Positions 1 to 5,822 of a DNA stretch of 9,380 nt are shown here, one piece after another. The stretch is from Microcoleaceae cyanobacterium UBA9251 (GTDB taxonomy: Bacteria > Cyanobacteriota > Cyanobacteriia > Cyanobacteriales > Microcoleaceae): assembly GCA_003542015.1 (NCBI GenBank), contig DPLL01000185.1:2395-11774 (forward strand), given 5' to 3'. The position numbers and the translations under genes were made by a program. Position 1 is the first letter of the stretch, and each line of letters opens with the position of its first letter. The notes under the pieces are model-generated. The model saw nothing but the letters and a program-made list of their open reading frames with translations. It ran no database searches and had not been told where the DNA came from.

Positions 1-88
1 GTTTTCAGGGTATTCTTTATAAGGACGGGGTTTTCAACCCAATTTTCTGATAATGACTGGTAAAATTCGTCAAAATCCCTGAAAATAC
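1..88. other. Short non-coding flank downstream of the M23 gene
   Basis: No gene is visible here. There is a small hairpin at 28-40 (GGGTT / AACCC around a TTC loop). A 9-bp inverted repeat has arms TTTTCAGGG at 2-10 and CCCTGAAAA at 77-85. Neither is followed by a clear T-run on the minus strand, so I do not call a terminator for the peptidase gene, although the small hairpin lies where one would be expected. Confidence 0.4.
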
Positions 89-1027
89 CTACTCAATTCC
101 CTGAAGTCGCCAAGGTACCGGATCGATCGCCTGTCCATGAACATAAAGTCCCCAGTGTAGGTGAGGGCCTGTCGAAGCCCCCGTAGACCCCAGAGCACCA
201 ATTACTTGACCAGCTTGGACAAAATCGCCCTCCTTGACATCAATGCGGCTCAGGTGCATCAAAATACTGGCTAACCCTTGACCGTGGTCTATACCAACAA
301 CATTGCCGTGAATTGTGAACCCTTGAGATTCGCGTCCCACGAGAGACACCCGACCGGCTGCTGGTGCAACGACAGGGGAACCGTAATCACCCGCGTAATC
401 GATGCCTCGATGGTAGTAGTCGTTGGCAAACACCCCATTATAGTATCGGCGGACACCGTAAATGGTGGTAATTTCGCCGGAGTTGGGCCGCACAAGTGGG
501 CCATTCCAAAACTTTTGGGGTGTCACCAGTGCTTTAAAGGCATCTACGCGATCGAATTCCGCATCACTACCCTCACTATCTTTACCTGGTGGTAGCGTAA
601 TAGATTGAGTGGGAAAATTGCGCGATCGCACCTGTACGCTCAAGTCTTGCACCTTTCCGTCACCAGTGACTTGGATTTGGCGAGTACCAGCTTTCTCTAG
701 AGGGGTTGTAGGTAGCAGAGCCCGAAAGCGATTGTTCCCCATCGGAAAAGCTGGGTAGTTTTTTTGTTGTACTGAAACCGTTGGAGTTTCACCGCTACCG
801 TCTACTTGAATCACTACTGACAGCGTATCTCCCAGTTCGGGATTTGCCGGCATCACCTTCACCTGCAAAGCTTGCACAGGCGATACCAGACTGAGAATTG
901 TCGCAACAATTCCCCCACTCAAAATCGCCCTCTTCATGTTTGTTCTCAACAGCCTACACCCCAACATAGCACCCACAACTATTTTTGCACTTGACTCGGA
1001 GTTGGCTTGATTCACAGTCGTTGTCAT
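89..1027 (-). CDS. Exported M23 family metallopeptidase (LytM-like, peptidoglycan hydrolase fold)
   Basis: Likely zinc endopeptidase that cuts peptide cross-links in peptidoglycan in the periplasm, or a regulator of such enzymes. Numbered from the ATG at 1027 (312 aa), residues 31-53 form a signal peptide (MKRAILSGG, a hydrophobic run, then VQA). A beta-rich N-terminal domain follows at about 54-135, like those preceding the catalytic domain in many M23 proteins. The catalytic domain is about 190-305. It shows HxxxD (H206, D210), the MHLS histidine H258 and HLHWG (H289, H291), so the LytM-type zinc and catalytic set is complete. The ATG at 1027 is chosen because AAGGA lies 8 nt upstream; TTG 1033 and GTG 1030 are also in frame. 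ATG at 937 would start directly at the signal peptide (282 aa) and is a real alternative, but it has only a weak GAGAA upstream. The gene is divergent from the two-gene module and shows no functional link to it. Family is secure; the exact start is not. Confidence 0.9.
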   Translation of the reverse strand: MTTTVNQANSESSAKIVVGAMLGCRLLRTNMKRAILSGGIVATILSLVSPVQALQVKVMPANPELGDTLSVVIQVDGSGETPTVSVQQKNYPAFPMGNNRFRALLPTTPLEKAGTRQIQVTGDGKVQDLSVQVRSRNFPTQSITLPPGKDSEGSDAEFDRVDAFKALVTPQKFWNGPLVRPNSGEITTIYGVRRYYNGVFANDYYHRGIDYAGDYGSPVVAPAAGRVSLVGRESQGFTIHGNVVGIDHGQGLASILMHLSRIDVKEGDFVQAGQVIGALGSTGASTGPHLHWGLYVHGQAIDPVPWRLQGIE

Positions 1028-1035
1028 CACCAATA

Positions 1036-1040
1036 TCCTT
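1036..1040 (-). promoter_or_regulatory. Ribosome binding site of the M23 gene
   Basis: AAGGA on the minus strand ends 8 nt before the ATG at 1027. This favours that start over the ATG at 937, which sits directly at the signal peptide but lacks a good site. Confidence 0.5.
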
Positions 1041-1080
1041 AATTTTGGTCTCCCTAATATTACACAAAGCTTATAAAACA

Positions 1081-1170
1081 GGACTTACGCATTGCAACGT
1101 AATTCTGTCATTCTGAGCTCAGCGAAGAATCTCAAACCCTTGCAACACCGCCCGCTTTGTGCGTAAGTCC
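1081..1170. repeat. 90-bp MITE-like element with 11-bp terminal inverted repeats
   Basis: GGACTTACGCA at 1081-1091 is the exact reverse complement of TGCGTAAGTCC at 1160-1170. The inside holds the spread repeat TCATTCTGAGCTCAGCGAAGAATCTC (about 1108-1133). There is no coding capacity, so this would be a non-autonomous, mobile-type repeat. The right two-thirds recur at 5963-6034 before the second small gene, but the left terminal repeat is missing there. No target-site duplication is obvious, so mobility is inferred from structure only. Confidence 0.6.
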
Positions 1171-1314
1171 CGTAAAATCTAGGGCGCTATCACCGCCCTT
1201 CGACTATGATCGGAGACCAGTACGATCGCCCTTTCCGGCCAAGTAGAAAATAATTTGTCACCCTTCGACTACGCTGGCTGGACCGGAGAAAATTCCCCAG
1301 CATTTCCCAAACCT
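1099..1314 (+). promoter_or_regulatory. Conserved leader of small gene A
   Basis: This 216-nt stretch recurs almost unchanged before the second small gene (5963-6178), so it was copied with the module and probably carries its promoter. It holds the right part of the MITE-like element. It also holds two CCCTTCGACTA-type repeats (from 1196 and from 1261), with a conserved CAGTACGATCGCCCTTTCCGG block and an A/T-rich AAAATAATTTG between them. I could not assign convincing -35/-10 boxes. No Shine-Dalgarno precedes the ATG at 1315. Confidence 0.4.
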
Positions 1315-2121
1315 ATGAATCACACATCTGACAGCAACTCCCCGTTAGACGACTTCATGCAATCCCTAGGCCTCGACCCCCATCAACCAAACAACATCGA
1401 ACATTCCCACAACAATTTACATGATCGCAGCCAACTCCACAACCTCAATGACCACAACATAAACCACCCAGGAATATCAGACATCACCCACAGCGATTGG
1501 GCCGATAATTCGCACAATTTCAACCAGCAACATCCTCAAAGCGACTGGACTCACAGCCACGACACTCACAACGCAGATAATCAGTGGCAAAATCCCGAAC
1601 ACGGATTCGCAACCGGAATATCAGCAACTCCCAGCGATTGGACTGATACTTCGCACAATTTCCACCAGCAAAATCACCAAAGCGACTGGACTCACAGCCA
1701 CGACATTCACCCCACATACACTCACCAGCACAATTCCGAAACCGGATTTGCATCCGCCACAAATCATCACGACAACCACACAAATGCAGCGCCCCACGTC
1801 GTCAATTCCTCCTATTCTAATTCAGGAGACGGCCCATTCATTCACATAGACCGCAGTGGCGACGTACACCTACACAAACTCGATGGAACCACACAAATAG
1901 TCGGTCATGTCAACGGGCGAGATTTTTACAACTCAGCCAACGACCATATTGGATATCTTGGTAAAGACGGACACATTTATCGGTGGGCTGATGACTCTTC
2001 TGTAGGACGAGTAGAATCAGGTCACATTTATCGAGAAAATGGCAAAGAAGTCGGTCGGGCCGATACCGATTTAGAAGGTGCAGCCCATATGCTATTTGCC
2101 GTTCGTGGCGGGACTTATTAG
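1315..2121 (+). CDS. His/Asn/Asp-rich protein with C-terminal beta-flower-like repeats, copy A
   Basis: 268 aa, not a family I can name with certainty. Residues 1-59 are polar and rich in His, Asn and Asp, opening with a conserved LDDFMQSLG. Residues 60-106 and 107-153 are two copies of a 47-residue repeat containing SHNF, QSDWTHSHD and GFA. Residues about 175-257 hold four segments of roughly 17 residues with alternating hydrophobics and a (V/I)G-x-(V/L) core, for example HIYRWADDSSVGRVESG then HIYRENGKEVGRADT. This resembles the 4-fold beta-flower domain, as an inference from pattern only. No signal peptide or membrane segment is seen, so it is probably cytosolic or exported with a partner. 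The many His residues could bind metal. The reading frame stays open back to TTG 1255, but the upstream frame is not conserved in the second copy (a 1-nt indel), whereas ATG MNHTSDSNS is conserved. The large gene follows 424 nt downstream on the same strand. Confidence 0.78.
   Translation: MNHTSDSNSPLDDFMQSLGLDPHQPNNIEHSHNNLHDRSQLHNLNDHNINHPGISDITHSDWADNSHNFNQQHPQSDWTHSHDTHNADNQWQNPEHGFATGISATPSDWTDTSHNFHQQNHQSDWTHSHDIHPTYTHQHNSETGFASATNHHDNHTNAAPHVVNSSYSNSGDGPFIHIDRSGDVHLHKLDGTTQIVGHVNGRDFYNSANDHIGYLGKDGHIYRWADDSSVGRVESGHIYRENGKEVGRADTDLEGAAHMLFAVRGGTY
1492..1773 (+). repeat. Two tandem 141-bp coding repeats in small gene A
   Basis: Units at 1492-1632 and 1633-1773 each encode 47 residues starting SDW(A/T)D. 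Both share stretches such as TCGCACAATTTC and AGCGACTGGACTCACAGCC. The second small gene has only one unit, and 47 residues is exactly the length difference between the two proteins (268 versus 221). Confidence 0.9.
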
Positions 2122-2133
2122 TACCTAATCTCC

Positions 2134-2196
2134 AGAAACCGGGTTTTTCGCAAAATCTATGGCTCAAACCGTAAATCTCGAAAAAACCCGGTTTCT
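2134..2196. repeat. AGAAACCGGGTTTTT palindromic repeat, unit 1
   Basis: This 63-nt element starts AGAAACCGGGTTTTTCG and ends CGAAAAAACCCGGTTTCT. The arms pair over about 17 bp with one bulged base. Each arm is itself an odd palindrome (AAACC-G-GGTTT), so the element can form one long hairpin or two short ones. It is the first of an array with an 84-nt period. Confidence 0.9.
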
Positions 2197-2217
2197 TTCA
2201 CCCCCACCCAAATCTCC

Positions 2218-2280
2218 AGAAACCGGGTTTTTCGCAAAATCTACGGCTCAAACCGTAAATCTCGAAAAAACCCGGTTTCT
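2218..2280. repeat. AGAAACCGGGTTTTT palindromic repeat, unit 2
   Basis: Near-identical to the unit at 2134, and separated from it by a 21-nt TTTCACCCCCACC-type linker. The period is 84 nt (28 codons), so adding or losing units leaves the downstream frame intact. Confidence 0.9.
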
Positions 2281-2313
2281 TTCACCCCCACCCGAATCTC
2301 CACTCTCGTTCCC

Positions 2314-2365
2314 TGAGCGTAGTCGAAGGGTCGAAGGGTCAAAGTGGACATTTCGACTACGCTCA
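2314..2365. repeat. Inverted-repeat element interrupting the array (TTCGACTACGCTCA family)
   Basis: TGAGCGTAGTCGAA at 2314-2327 and TTCGACTACGCTCA at 2352-2365 are perfect 14-bp reverse complements around a 24-nt loop holding a tandem TCGAAGGG. It sits where the left arm of the next array unit should be (about 2301-2395), so it was inserted into the array or replaced part of it. The same core, CCCTTCGACTACGCT, occurs upstream of both small genes. Confidence 0.85.
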
Positions 2366-2395
2366 ATGAGCAAAGCACCTTGGCGATTGCTATAT

Positions 2396-2427
2396 CAAAC
2401 CGCAAATCTCGAAAAAACCCGGTTTCT
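2396..2427. repeat. Array unit 3, right arm only
   Basis: CAAACCGCAAATCTCGAAAA leading into AACCCGGTTTCT matches the right half of the 63-nt element. The left arm is missing, being displaced by the inverted-repeat element. The 84-nt spacing to the end of the next unit is kept. Confidence 0.8.
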
Positions 2428-2448
2428 TTCACCCCCACCCGAATCTCC

Positions 2449-2511
2449 AGAAACCGGGTTTTTCGCAAAATCTATGTATCAAACCCTAAATCTCGAAAAA
2501 ATCCGGTTTCT
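2449..2511. repeat. AGAAACCGGGTTTTT palindromic repeat, unit 4
   Basis: A complete unit with one visible arm change (ATCCGG instead of CCCGG in the right arm). It ends 34 nt before the large-gene start and is the last unit of this array. Confidence 0.88.
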
Positions 2512-2531
2512 TTCACCCCATTCACCTACCC

Positions 2532-2537
2532 AAAGGA
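2532..2537 (+). promoter_or_regulatory. Ribosome binding site of large gene A
   Basis: AAAGGA lies 8 nt before ATG 2546. The same site and spacing occur at 7212-7217 in copy B, and homology between the two copies resumes here. This decides the start at 2546 against the in-frame ATG at 2159. Confidence 0.8.
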
Positions 2538-2545
2538 ACAAACAA

Positions 2546-5503
2546 ATGACAAAAGCACTACCAGGAAAAAAAGGATGGCTAGCCCAAGTTGGCGATTTCG
2601 TTAAAGCTATATACAGGCCCACAGTTTATACCGCAGACCGCAATTCCGAAACCCAAGTCAGAAACACAGACATCACAATCCAAGCCAACAAAGAAATCGA
2701 AGCAAGTCGCCAAGAACTCCGCCAAAAAGAACTCGTACTACAAGAATTCCAAAGACAAGCCAACCTCACTTTTCAAGCCGAAGAAGGAAATTTAAACCGC
2801 TCCTTACAATCAGAACTAGCAAGACTCAACCGCGAATCCCAAACCCAAGAAGGACTCCTAAACCGTCAAATGCAAGAACAACTTGCAAAAATCAACCGCG
2901 ACTTTCAAGCCAACGAAGGTAAACTCAATCGCGAGCACCAAATCCAACTAGAAATATTTAGAGCCGAACTCCAAAAATGGTGCATCGAACAGCAAAAAGA
3001 ACTGCAATTGCAACTCAAAAACCTCGACGCTCAACTCGCCCGCGAACTCCGAATTTATGACCGACAAACTAGCATCGAAGCTATTCAAGAACAGAAAAGA
3101 CAAAACAACTCTCCCATCTGGTTAATCGCCCAAGATATAGTCAACTCCAATCCCGCTCAAAACCCTATTCCCCTGCGAGTTTTCCTCTCGCCTCCCAGCC
3201 TGCAATTTGACCGTTCCGGCGATAGTAATGATAGCGCCAAAGGCTTTCCAGACATGGAAAAATTTCTGGGAATTTACCTGCAACAATTCTTTGAAAAATA
3301 TTCCGCCCAAGGAAGACCAATCGAATTTTTATCTGGTGCTTGGACGAGCAAATTTTTTCACAGCCAAGCAGCCACAAAAACCATGTTTAACGGCTTAAAA
3401 ACCGAGCCGACATTAATTTTAGAATCCGTTGCGGAAGGCGATATTTTCAACCTCAACTTTGGTTATTGGGGTTTGAATTGGGCAACTTATCGCTACAAAT
3501 CCCCGATTCCCATGCTACCTTGGCGCGAGGTACTTTTTGATTTTGCTAAAGAGCGGGCATTGCAGTGGCAAGCTCAGCGACAAGCCTACATTGCTCAGGG
3601 TAATAGCGCTGAAAAATTTGATAAAGTTTTAGGTAATGAAGCTGTTAATAGTTTCTTGCACAACCTCGAAATTATTGACAATGAACGGATGTGCGAAGCA
3701 ATGGGAATTGACCCCACCGACAGCCCGCGTCCCTACAGCATTCACAAAAAAGATTATGAAAGATTTCAGCAATTTATCGGTGTTTGTCACTGTTTGATTG
3801 CTGGATTGCTGGCTGATGAATACTTTTTCCTGCACGTCTCCTCAGAAGTGCGGCAGCGGCCTCTATTGCCTCAGTTACTACCTGATTTGCTGCGAGATAT
3901 GCCCAAGGAGGAACAGGAACAATTAGTAGAAATAGCGATTAATTTCTACGAAATGTTGTATGATATTATTGGCGAATCAGAATCGGCATGGATTCCTGAA
4001 CTGAAGTTAGATTTAGCTGAAGGTTTGCTGAATTTGCCGGATAAGCGTTGGGCGGCGACACAAATTTTTGAGTCGGTGAAAGCTTGGCTGAAATTGCGCG
4101 GTTTGTCGGTACCGGAAACAAACAAGGAAATTTTGGATGCCCTCGATGCGGCTTTGACAATTGATGATTTGAAATATGCTGGAAAACTGAATAGCTGTTT
4201 GGTGACTGTGGGCAAAACTCGCCAATTTAGCGTGATTGAATCTTGTTACAACCGAGCGATTGGGCGCTGCCAACAGGAAAACTATGCAGCGGCGATTGTG
4301 GATTTTAATCAAGTCCTTCAACTCAATGCTAATTTTGCTAAAGCTAATTTCAATCGGGGATTGGCCTATGCTAAATTGGAGCAGTATCGGGCGGCGATTG
4401 AAGATTACACTCAATATTTACGGCTGGACCCCAACAATGCTGATACTTGGAACAATCGAGGTAATGCTTATTACAAGTTGAGAGAATACGAGCAGGCAAT
4501 TTCTGATTACAATCAAGCCTTAAATCTCAATCCAAATTTGTCGAGTGTAGCGCACAATCGCGATGTGGCTCAAGGTGTTTGGGATGAGAAAAAATGGTTG
4601 CGGCAACAAGAAGAAGAGAAACAGCAGCTTCAGGCTGAACAAGAACGTCAGCGGAAATTAGCAGAAGAACAAAAACGTCGCGCTGAAGAGGAATCTAAGG
4701 GGAAAGAATTTCAGTTCGAGATTGTTACTGTTAATAATCGAGGGCAAGAAGTTAGCCGCAAACCGGGGAAATCTTATCAGAAAGTTGCAGATTTGGGCAA
4801 TGGGGTAAATTTGGAAATGGTTTATATTCCCGGTGGTAGCTTCCAGATAGGTTCATCTGAAAATAGTTCGGAACAACCAGTGCATCAAGTAACTGTTCAA
4901 CCCTTTTATCTAGGCAAATATCCGATTACTCAAGCACAGTGGGAAGCAGTGATGGGAAACAACCCATCTAATTTCAAAGGTGCGAAACGTCCTGTAGAAC
5001 AAGTAAGTTGGGATGAGGCTGTGAAATTCTGCCAGAAACTTTCTGAAAAAACAGGCAAAACTTATCGTTTACCTGCGGAAGCTGAATGGGAATATGCTTG
5101 TCGCGCGGGAACTACAACACCTTTCTATTTTGGTGACACAATTACGCCAGATTTAGTCAATTATGACGGCAATAATCCCTACGGTGCTGCACCCAAAGGA
5201 CTTTATCGCCAACAAACAACGGATGTGGGGAGTTTTCCGCCTAATTCCTTTGGTTTATACGATATGCACGGGAATGTTTGGGAATGGTGCAGCGATAAAT
5301 GGCACGATAATTATAGTGACGCACCGATTGATGGAAGTTCTTGGGAAACTGGCGGAGATAATAACCGAGTGCGGCGTGGCGGCTCCTGGCTCAACCATGC
5401 GGTCAATTGCCGTTGTGCCTATCGTCACTGCGACTCGGCGGACTGCAGGTGGAGGAACGGGGGTTTTCGCGTTGCGGTTGCGTCGGTTTCTTCCTTGTCC
5501 TAG
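2546..5503 (+). CDS. Coiled-coil / TPR / FGE-sulfatase (C-type lectin fold) protein with DGR-like variable C-terminus, copy A
   Basis: 985 aa, no signal peptide. Residues 44-187 are a Gln/Glu-rich coiled coil with three 22-residue repeats (76-141). Residues about 190-565 are an uncharacterised, mostly helical region with conserved-looking aromatic stretches (GYWGLNWATYRY at 306-317, PWREVLFDFAK at 325-334). Three TPRs follow at 566-599, 600-633 and 634-667, then a charged Gln/Glu/Arg linker at 680-720. After FQFEIVTVNNRGQEV comes an FGE-sulfatase domain at about 755-978 (NLEMVYIPGGSF, EQPVHQV, YRLPAEAEWEYACRAG, YDMHGNVWEWCSD, RRGGSW, GFRV). In human FGE, catalytic Cys occupy positions +2 and +7 after GGSY; here those are Asn950 and Cys955, so enzyme activity is unlikely and ligand binding is favoured. 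Codons 949-971 look like a retroelement-diversified region. ATG 2546 is set by its RBS and by conservation of MTKALPG in copy B. Overall role is inferred, but the domain calls are secure apart from the middle region. Confidence 0.9.
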   Translation: MTKALPGKKGWLAQVGDFVKAIYRPTVYTADRNSETQVRNTDITIQANKEIEASRQELRQKELVLQEFQRQANLTFQAEEGNLNRSLQSELARLNRESQTQEGLLNRQMQEQLAKINRDFQANEGKLNREHQIQLEIFRAELQKWCIEQQKELQLQLKNLDAQLARELRIYDRQTSIEAIQEQKRQNNSPIWLIAQDIVNSNPAQNPIPLRVFLSPPSLQFDRSGDSNDSAKGFPDMEKFLGIYLQQFFEKYSAQGRPIEFLSGAWTSKFFHSQAATKTMFNGLKTEPTLILESVAEGDIFNLNFGYWGLNWATYRYKSPIPMLPWREVLFDFAKERALQWQAQRQAYIAQGNSAEKFDKVLGNEAVNSFLHNLEIIDNERMCEAMGIDPTDSPRPYSIHKKDYERFQQFIGVCHCLIAGLLADEYFFLHVSSEVRQRPLLPQLLPDLLRDMPKEEQEQLVEIAINFYEMLYDIIGESESAWIPELKLDLAEGLLNLPDKRWAATQIFESVKAWLKLRGLSVPETNKEILDALDAALTIDDLKYAGKLNSCLVTVGKTRQFSVIESCYNRAIGRCQQENYAAAIVDFNQVLQLNANFAKANFNRGLAYAKLEQYRAAIEDYTQYLRLDPNNADTWNNRGNAYYKLREYEQAISDYNQALNLNPNLSSVAHNRDVAQGVWDEKKWLRQQEEEKQQLQAEQERQRKLAEEQKRRAEEESKGKEFQFEIVTVNNRGQEVSRKPGKSYQKVADLGNGVNLEMVYIPGGSFQIGSSENSSEQPVHQVTVQPFYLGKYPITQAQWEAVMGNNPSNFKGAKRPVEQVSWDEAVKFCQKLSEKTGKTYRLPAEAEWEYACRAGTTTPFYFGDTITPDLVNYDGNNPYGAAPKGLYRQQTTDVGSFPPNSFGLYDMHGNVWEWCSDKWHDNYSDAPIDGSSWETGGDNNRVRRGGSWLNHAVNCRCAYRHCDSADCRWRNGGFRVAVASVSSLS
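2771..2968 (+). repeat. Three 66-bp repeats coding 22-residue coiled-coil units (copy A)
   Basis: Residues 76-97, 98-119 and 120-141 share the pattern (F/S)QxxEGxLNRxxQxxLxxxNR. A 22-residue period is two 11-residue turns, which suits a hendecad coiled coil rather than a plain heptad one. The DNA repeats have diverged, so this is an old expansion. Confidence 0.8.
5390..5480 (+). other. Candidate DGR variable region with IMH-like end (large gene A)
   Basis: Codons 949-971 lie between the conserved RGGSW and GFRV. The variable-looking positions are ctc, aac, cat, gtc, aat, tgt, tat, cac, tgc, gac, tgc and aac, nearly all NNY. They code L, N, H, V, N, C, Y, H, C, D, C, N where relatives typically have Asn. 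This is what adenine-specific change of AAC/AAT codons yields. The following G/T-rich stretch from about 5459 (GGGGGTTTTCGCGTTGCGG) resembles the initiation-of-mutagenic-homing end. No template repeat or reverse transcriptase is present in the window, so the call rests on this one sequence. Confidence 0.55.
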
Positions 5504-5519
5504 TTTTCCCCGCGAGGAC
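5497..5519 (+). other. Small hairpin across the stop codon of large gene A
   Basis: GTCCT at 5497-5501 pairs with AGGAC at 5515-5519 around a 13-nt loop containing TTTTCCCC. It is weak (5 bp). It is noted because DGR targets often carry a hairpin just after the variable region. It could be chance, and it has no T-run to make it a terminator. Confidence 0.3.
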
Positions 5520-5573
5520 TCTTCTCTACTCTCTAGCCCTTTTGCTCTTTTCCCTCTTTCCTCTTTACCCTTT
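5519..5573 (+). other. Polypyrimidine tract after large gene A
   Basis: About 55 nt made almost solely of C and T, with only a few purines, starting 16 nt after the stop codon. It is low-complexity and unlike the flanking repeats. It could form triplex DNA or simply be slippage-derived. Confidence 0.7.
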
Positions 5574-5654
5574 TGCGCGCGTCAGCGCCCTTTAAAATTT
5601 TTTGGGGAAAATGGGGATGGGGTAAATCAGAAAAAGGTTACGCATAGGGACTAA

Positions 5655-5719
5655 AGAAACCGGGTTTTTCCACAAAATCTAAGGTTTGAACCAAATATTT
5701 GGGAAAAAACCCGGTTTCT
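5655..5719. repeat. AGAAACCGGGTTTTT palindromic repeat, second array unit 1
   Basis: A 65-nt element with the same arms as the array before large gene A but a different loop (AATCTAAGGTTTGAACC) and a different linker (GGTTTTTGCGCGGGGATTAA). It is a subfamily expanded separately. Confidence 0.88.
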
Positions 5720-5739
5720 GGTTTTTGCGCGGGGATTAA

Positions 5740-5802
5740 AGAAACCGGGTTTTTACTTTAATCTAAGGTTTGAACCAAATAGTTGGTAAAAACCCGGTTT
5801 CT
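5740..5802. repeat. AGAAACCGGGTTTTT palindromic repeat, second array unit 2
   Basis: A 63-nt unit, 85 nt after the first. The loop and linker match unit 1 closely, so the array grew by tandem copying. Confidence 0.88.
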
Positions 5803-5822
5803 GGTTTTGGCGCGGGGATTAA

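Larger units (their letters stand above)
2122..2545. other. 424-nt intergenic region filled with palindromic repeats
   Basis: This region lies between small gene A and large gene A. It is made almost entirely of an 84-nt-period palindromic repeat and one inserted or substituted inverted-repeat element, annotated separately. The frame of the large gene stays open through it from ATG 2159, which would add 129 residues. Those residues are just translated repeat (NLEKTRFLSPPP... units), and the equivalent region of copy B is unrelated, so I treat it as non-coding. The hairpins may modulate read-through from the small to the large gene. Confidence 0.75.
1099..5503 (+). repeat. Duplicated two-gene module, copy A
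   Basis: The leader, small gene and large gene here match those starting at 5963. Offsets are about 4864 nt for the leader and start of the small gene, and 4680 nt for the large gene. The smaller second offset reflects a 141-bp internal deletion or expansion in the small gene and a replaced intergenic region. Homology stops right after the small-gene stop (2121) and resumes at about 2519. The whole forms a direct tandem duplication with copy B. Confidence 0.9.

Noticed and set aside
278..595. Plus-strand open frame opposite the M23 gene
   Set aside because: It is the antisense shadow of a clearly recognised M23 catalytic domain.
1255..1314. TTG start at 1255 for small gene A, adding 20 residues
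   Set aside because: The added part is the spread CCCTTCGACTACGCT repeat, and the frame is not conserved upstream of the ATG in copy B.
1520..1783. Minus-strand open frame opposite small gene A
   Set aside because: It is a by-product of the tandem 141-bp repeat on the other strand, giving repetitive Cys/Arg-rich sequence.
2134..2511. Possible CRISPR array (regular repeats with spacers)
   Set aside because: The whole 84-nt unit is repeated, including the would-be spacers, and the arms are long palindromes. This is a tandem palindromic repeat, not CRISPR.
2159..2545. 129-residue N-terminal extension of the large protein from ATG 2159
   Set aside because: It is translated palindromic repeat, has no counterpart in copy B, and a good ribosome binding site with conserved MTKALPG lies at 2546.
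5573..5615. Intrinsic terminator after large gene A (GCGC patch followed by a T-run)
   Set aside because: The stem is only about 4 bp and the T-run is some 12 nt away from it, so it is too weak to call.
5163..5654. Open frame of 163 codons in another frame over the end of large gene A
   Set aside because: It overlaps the well-supported FGE domain and continues into the polypyrimidine tract and repeats. It has no recognisable features.
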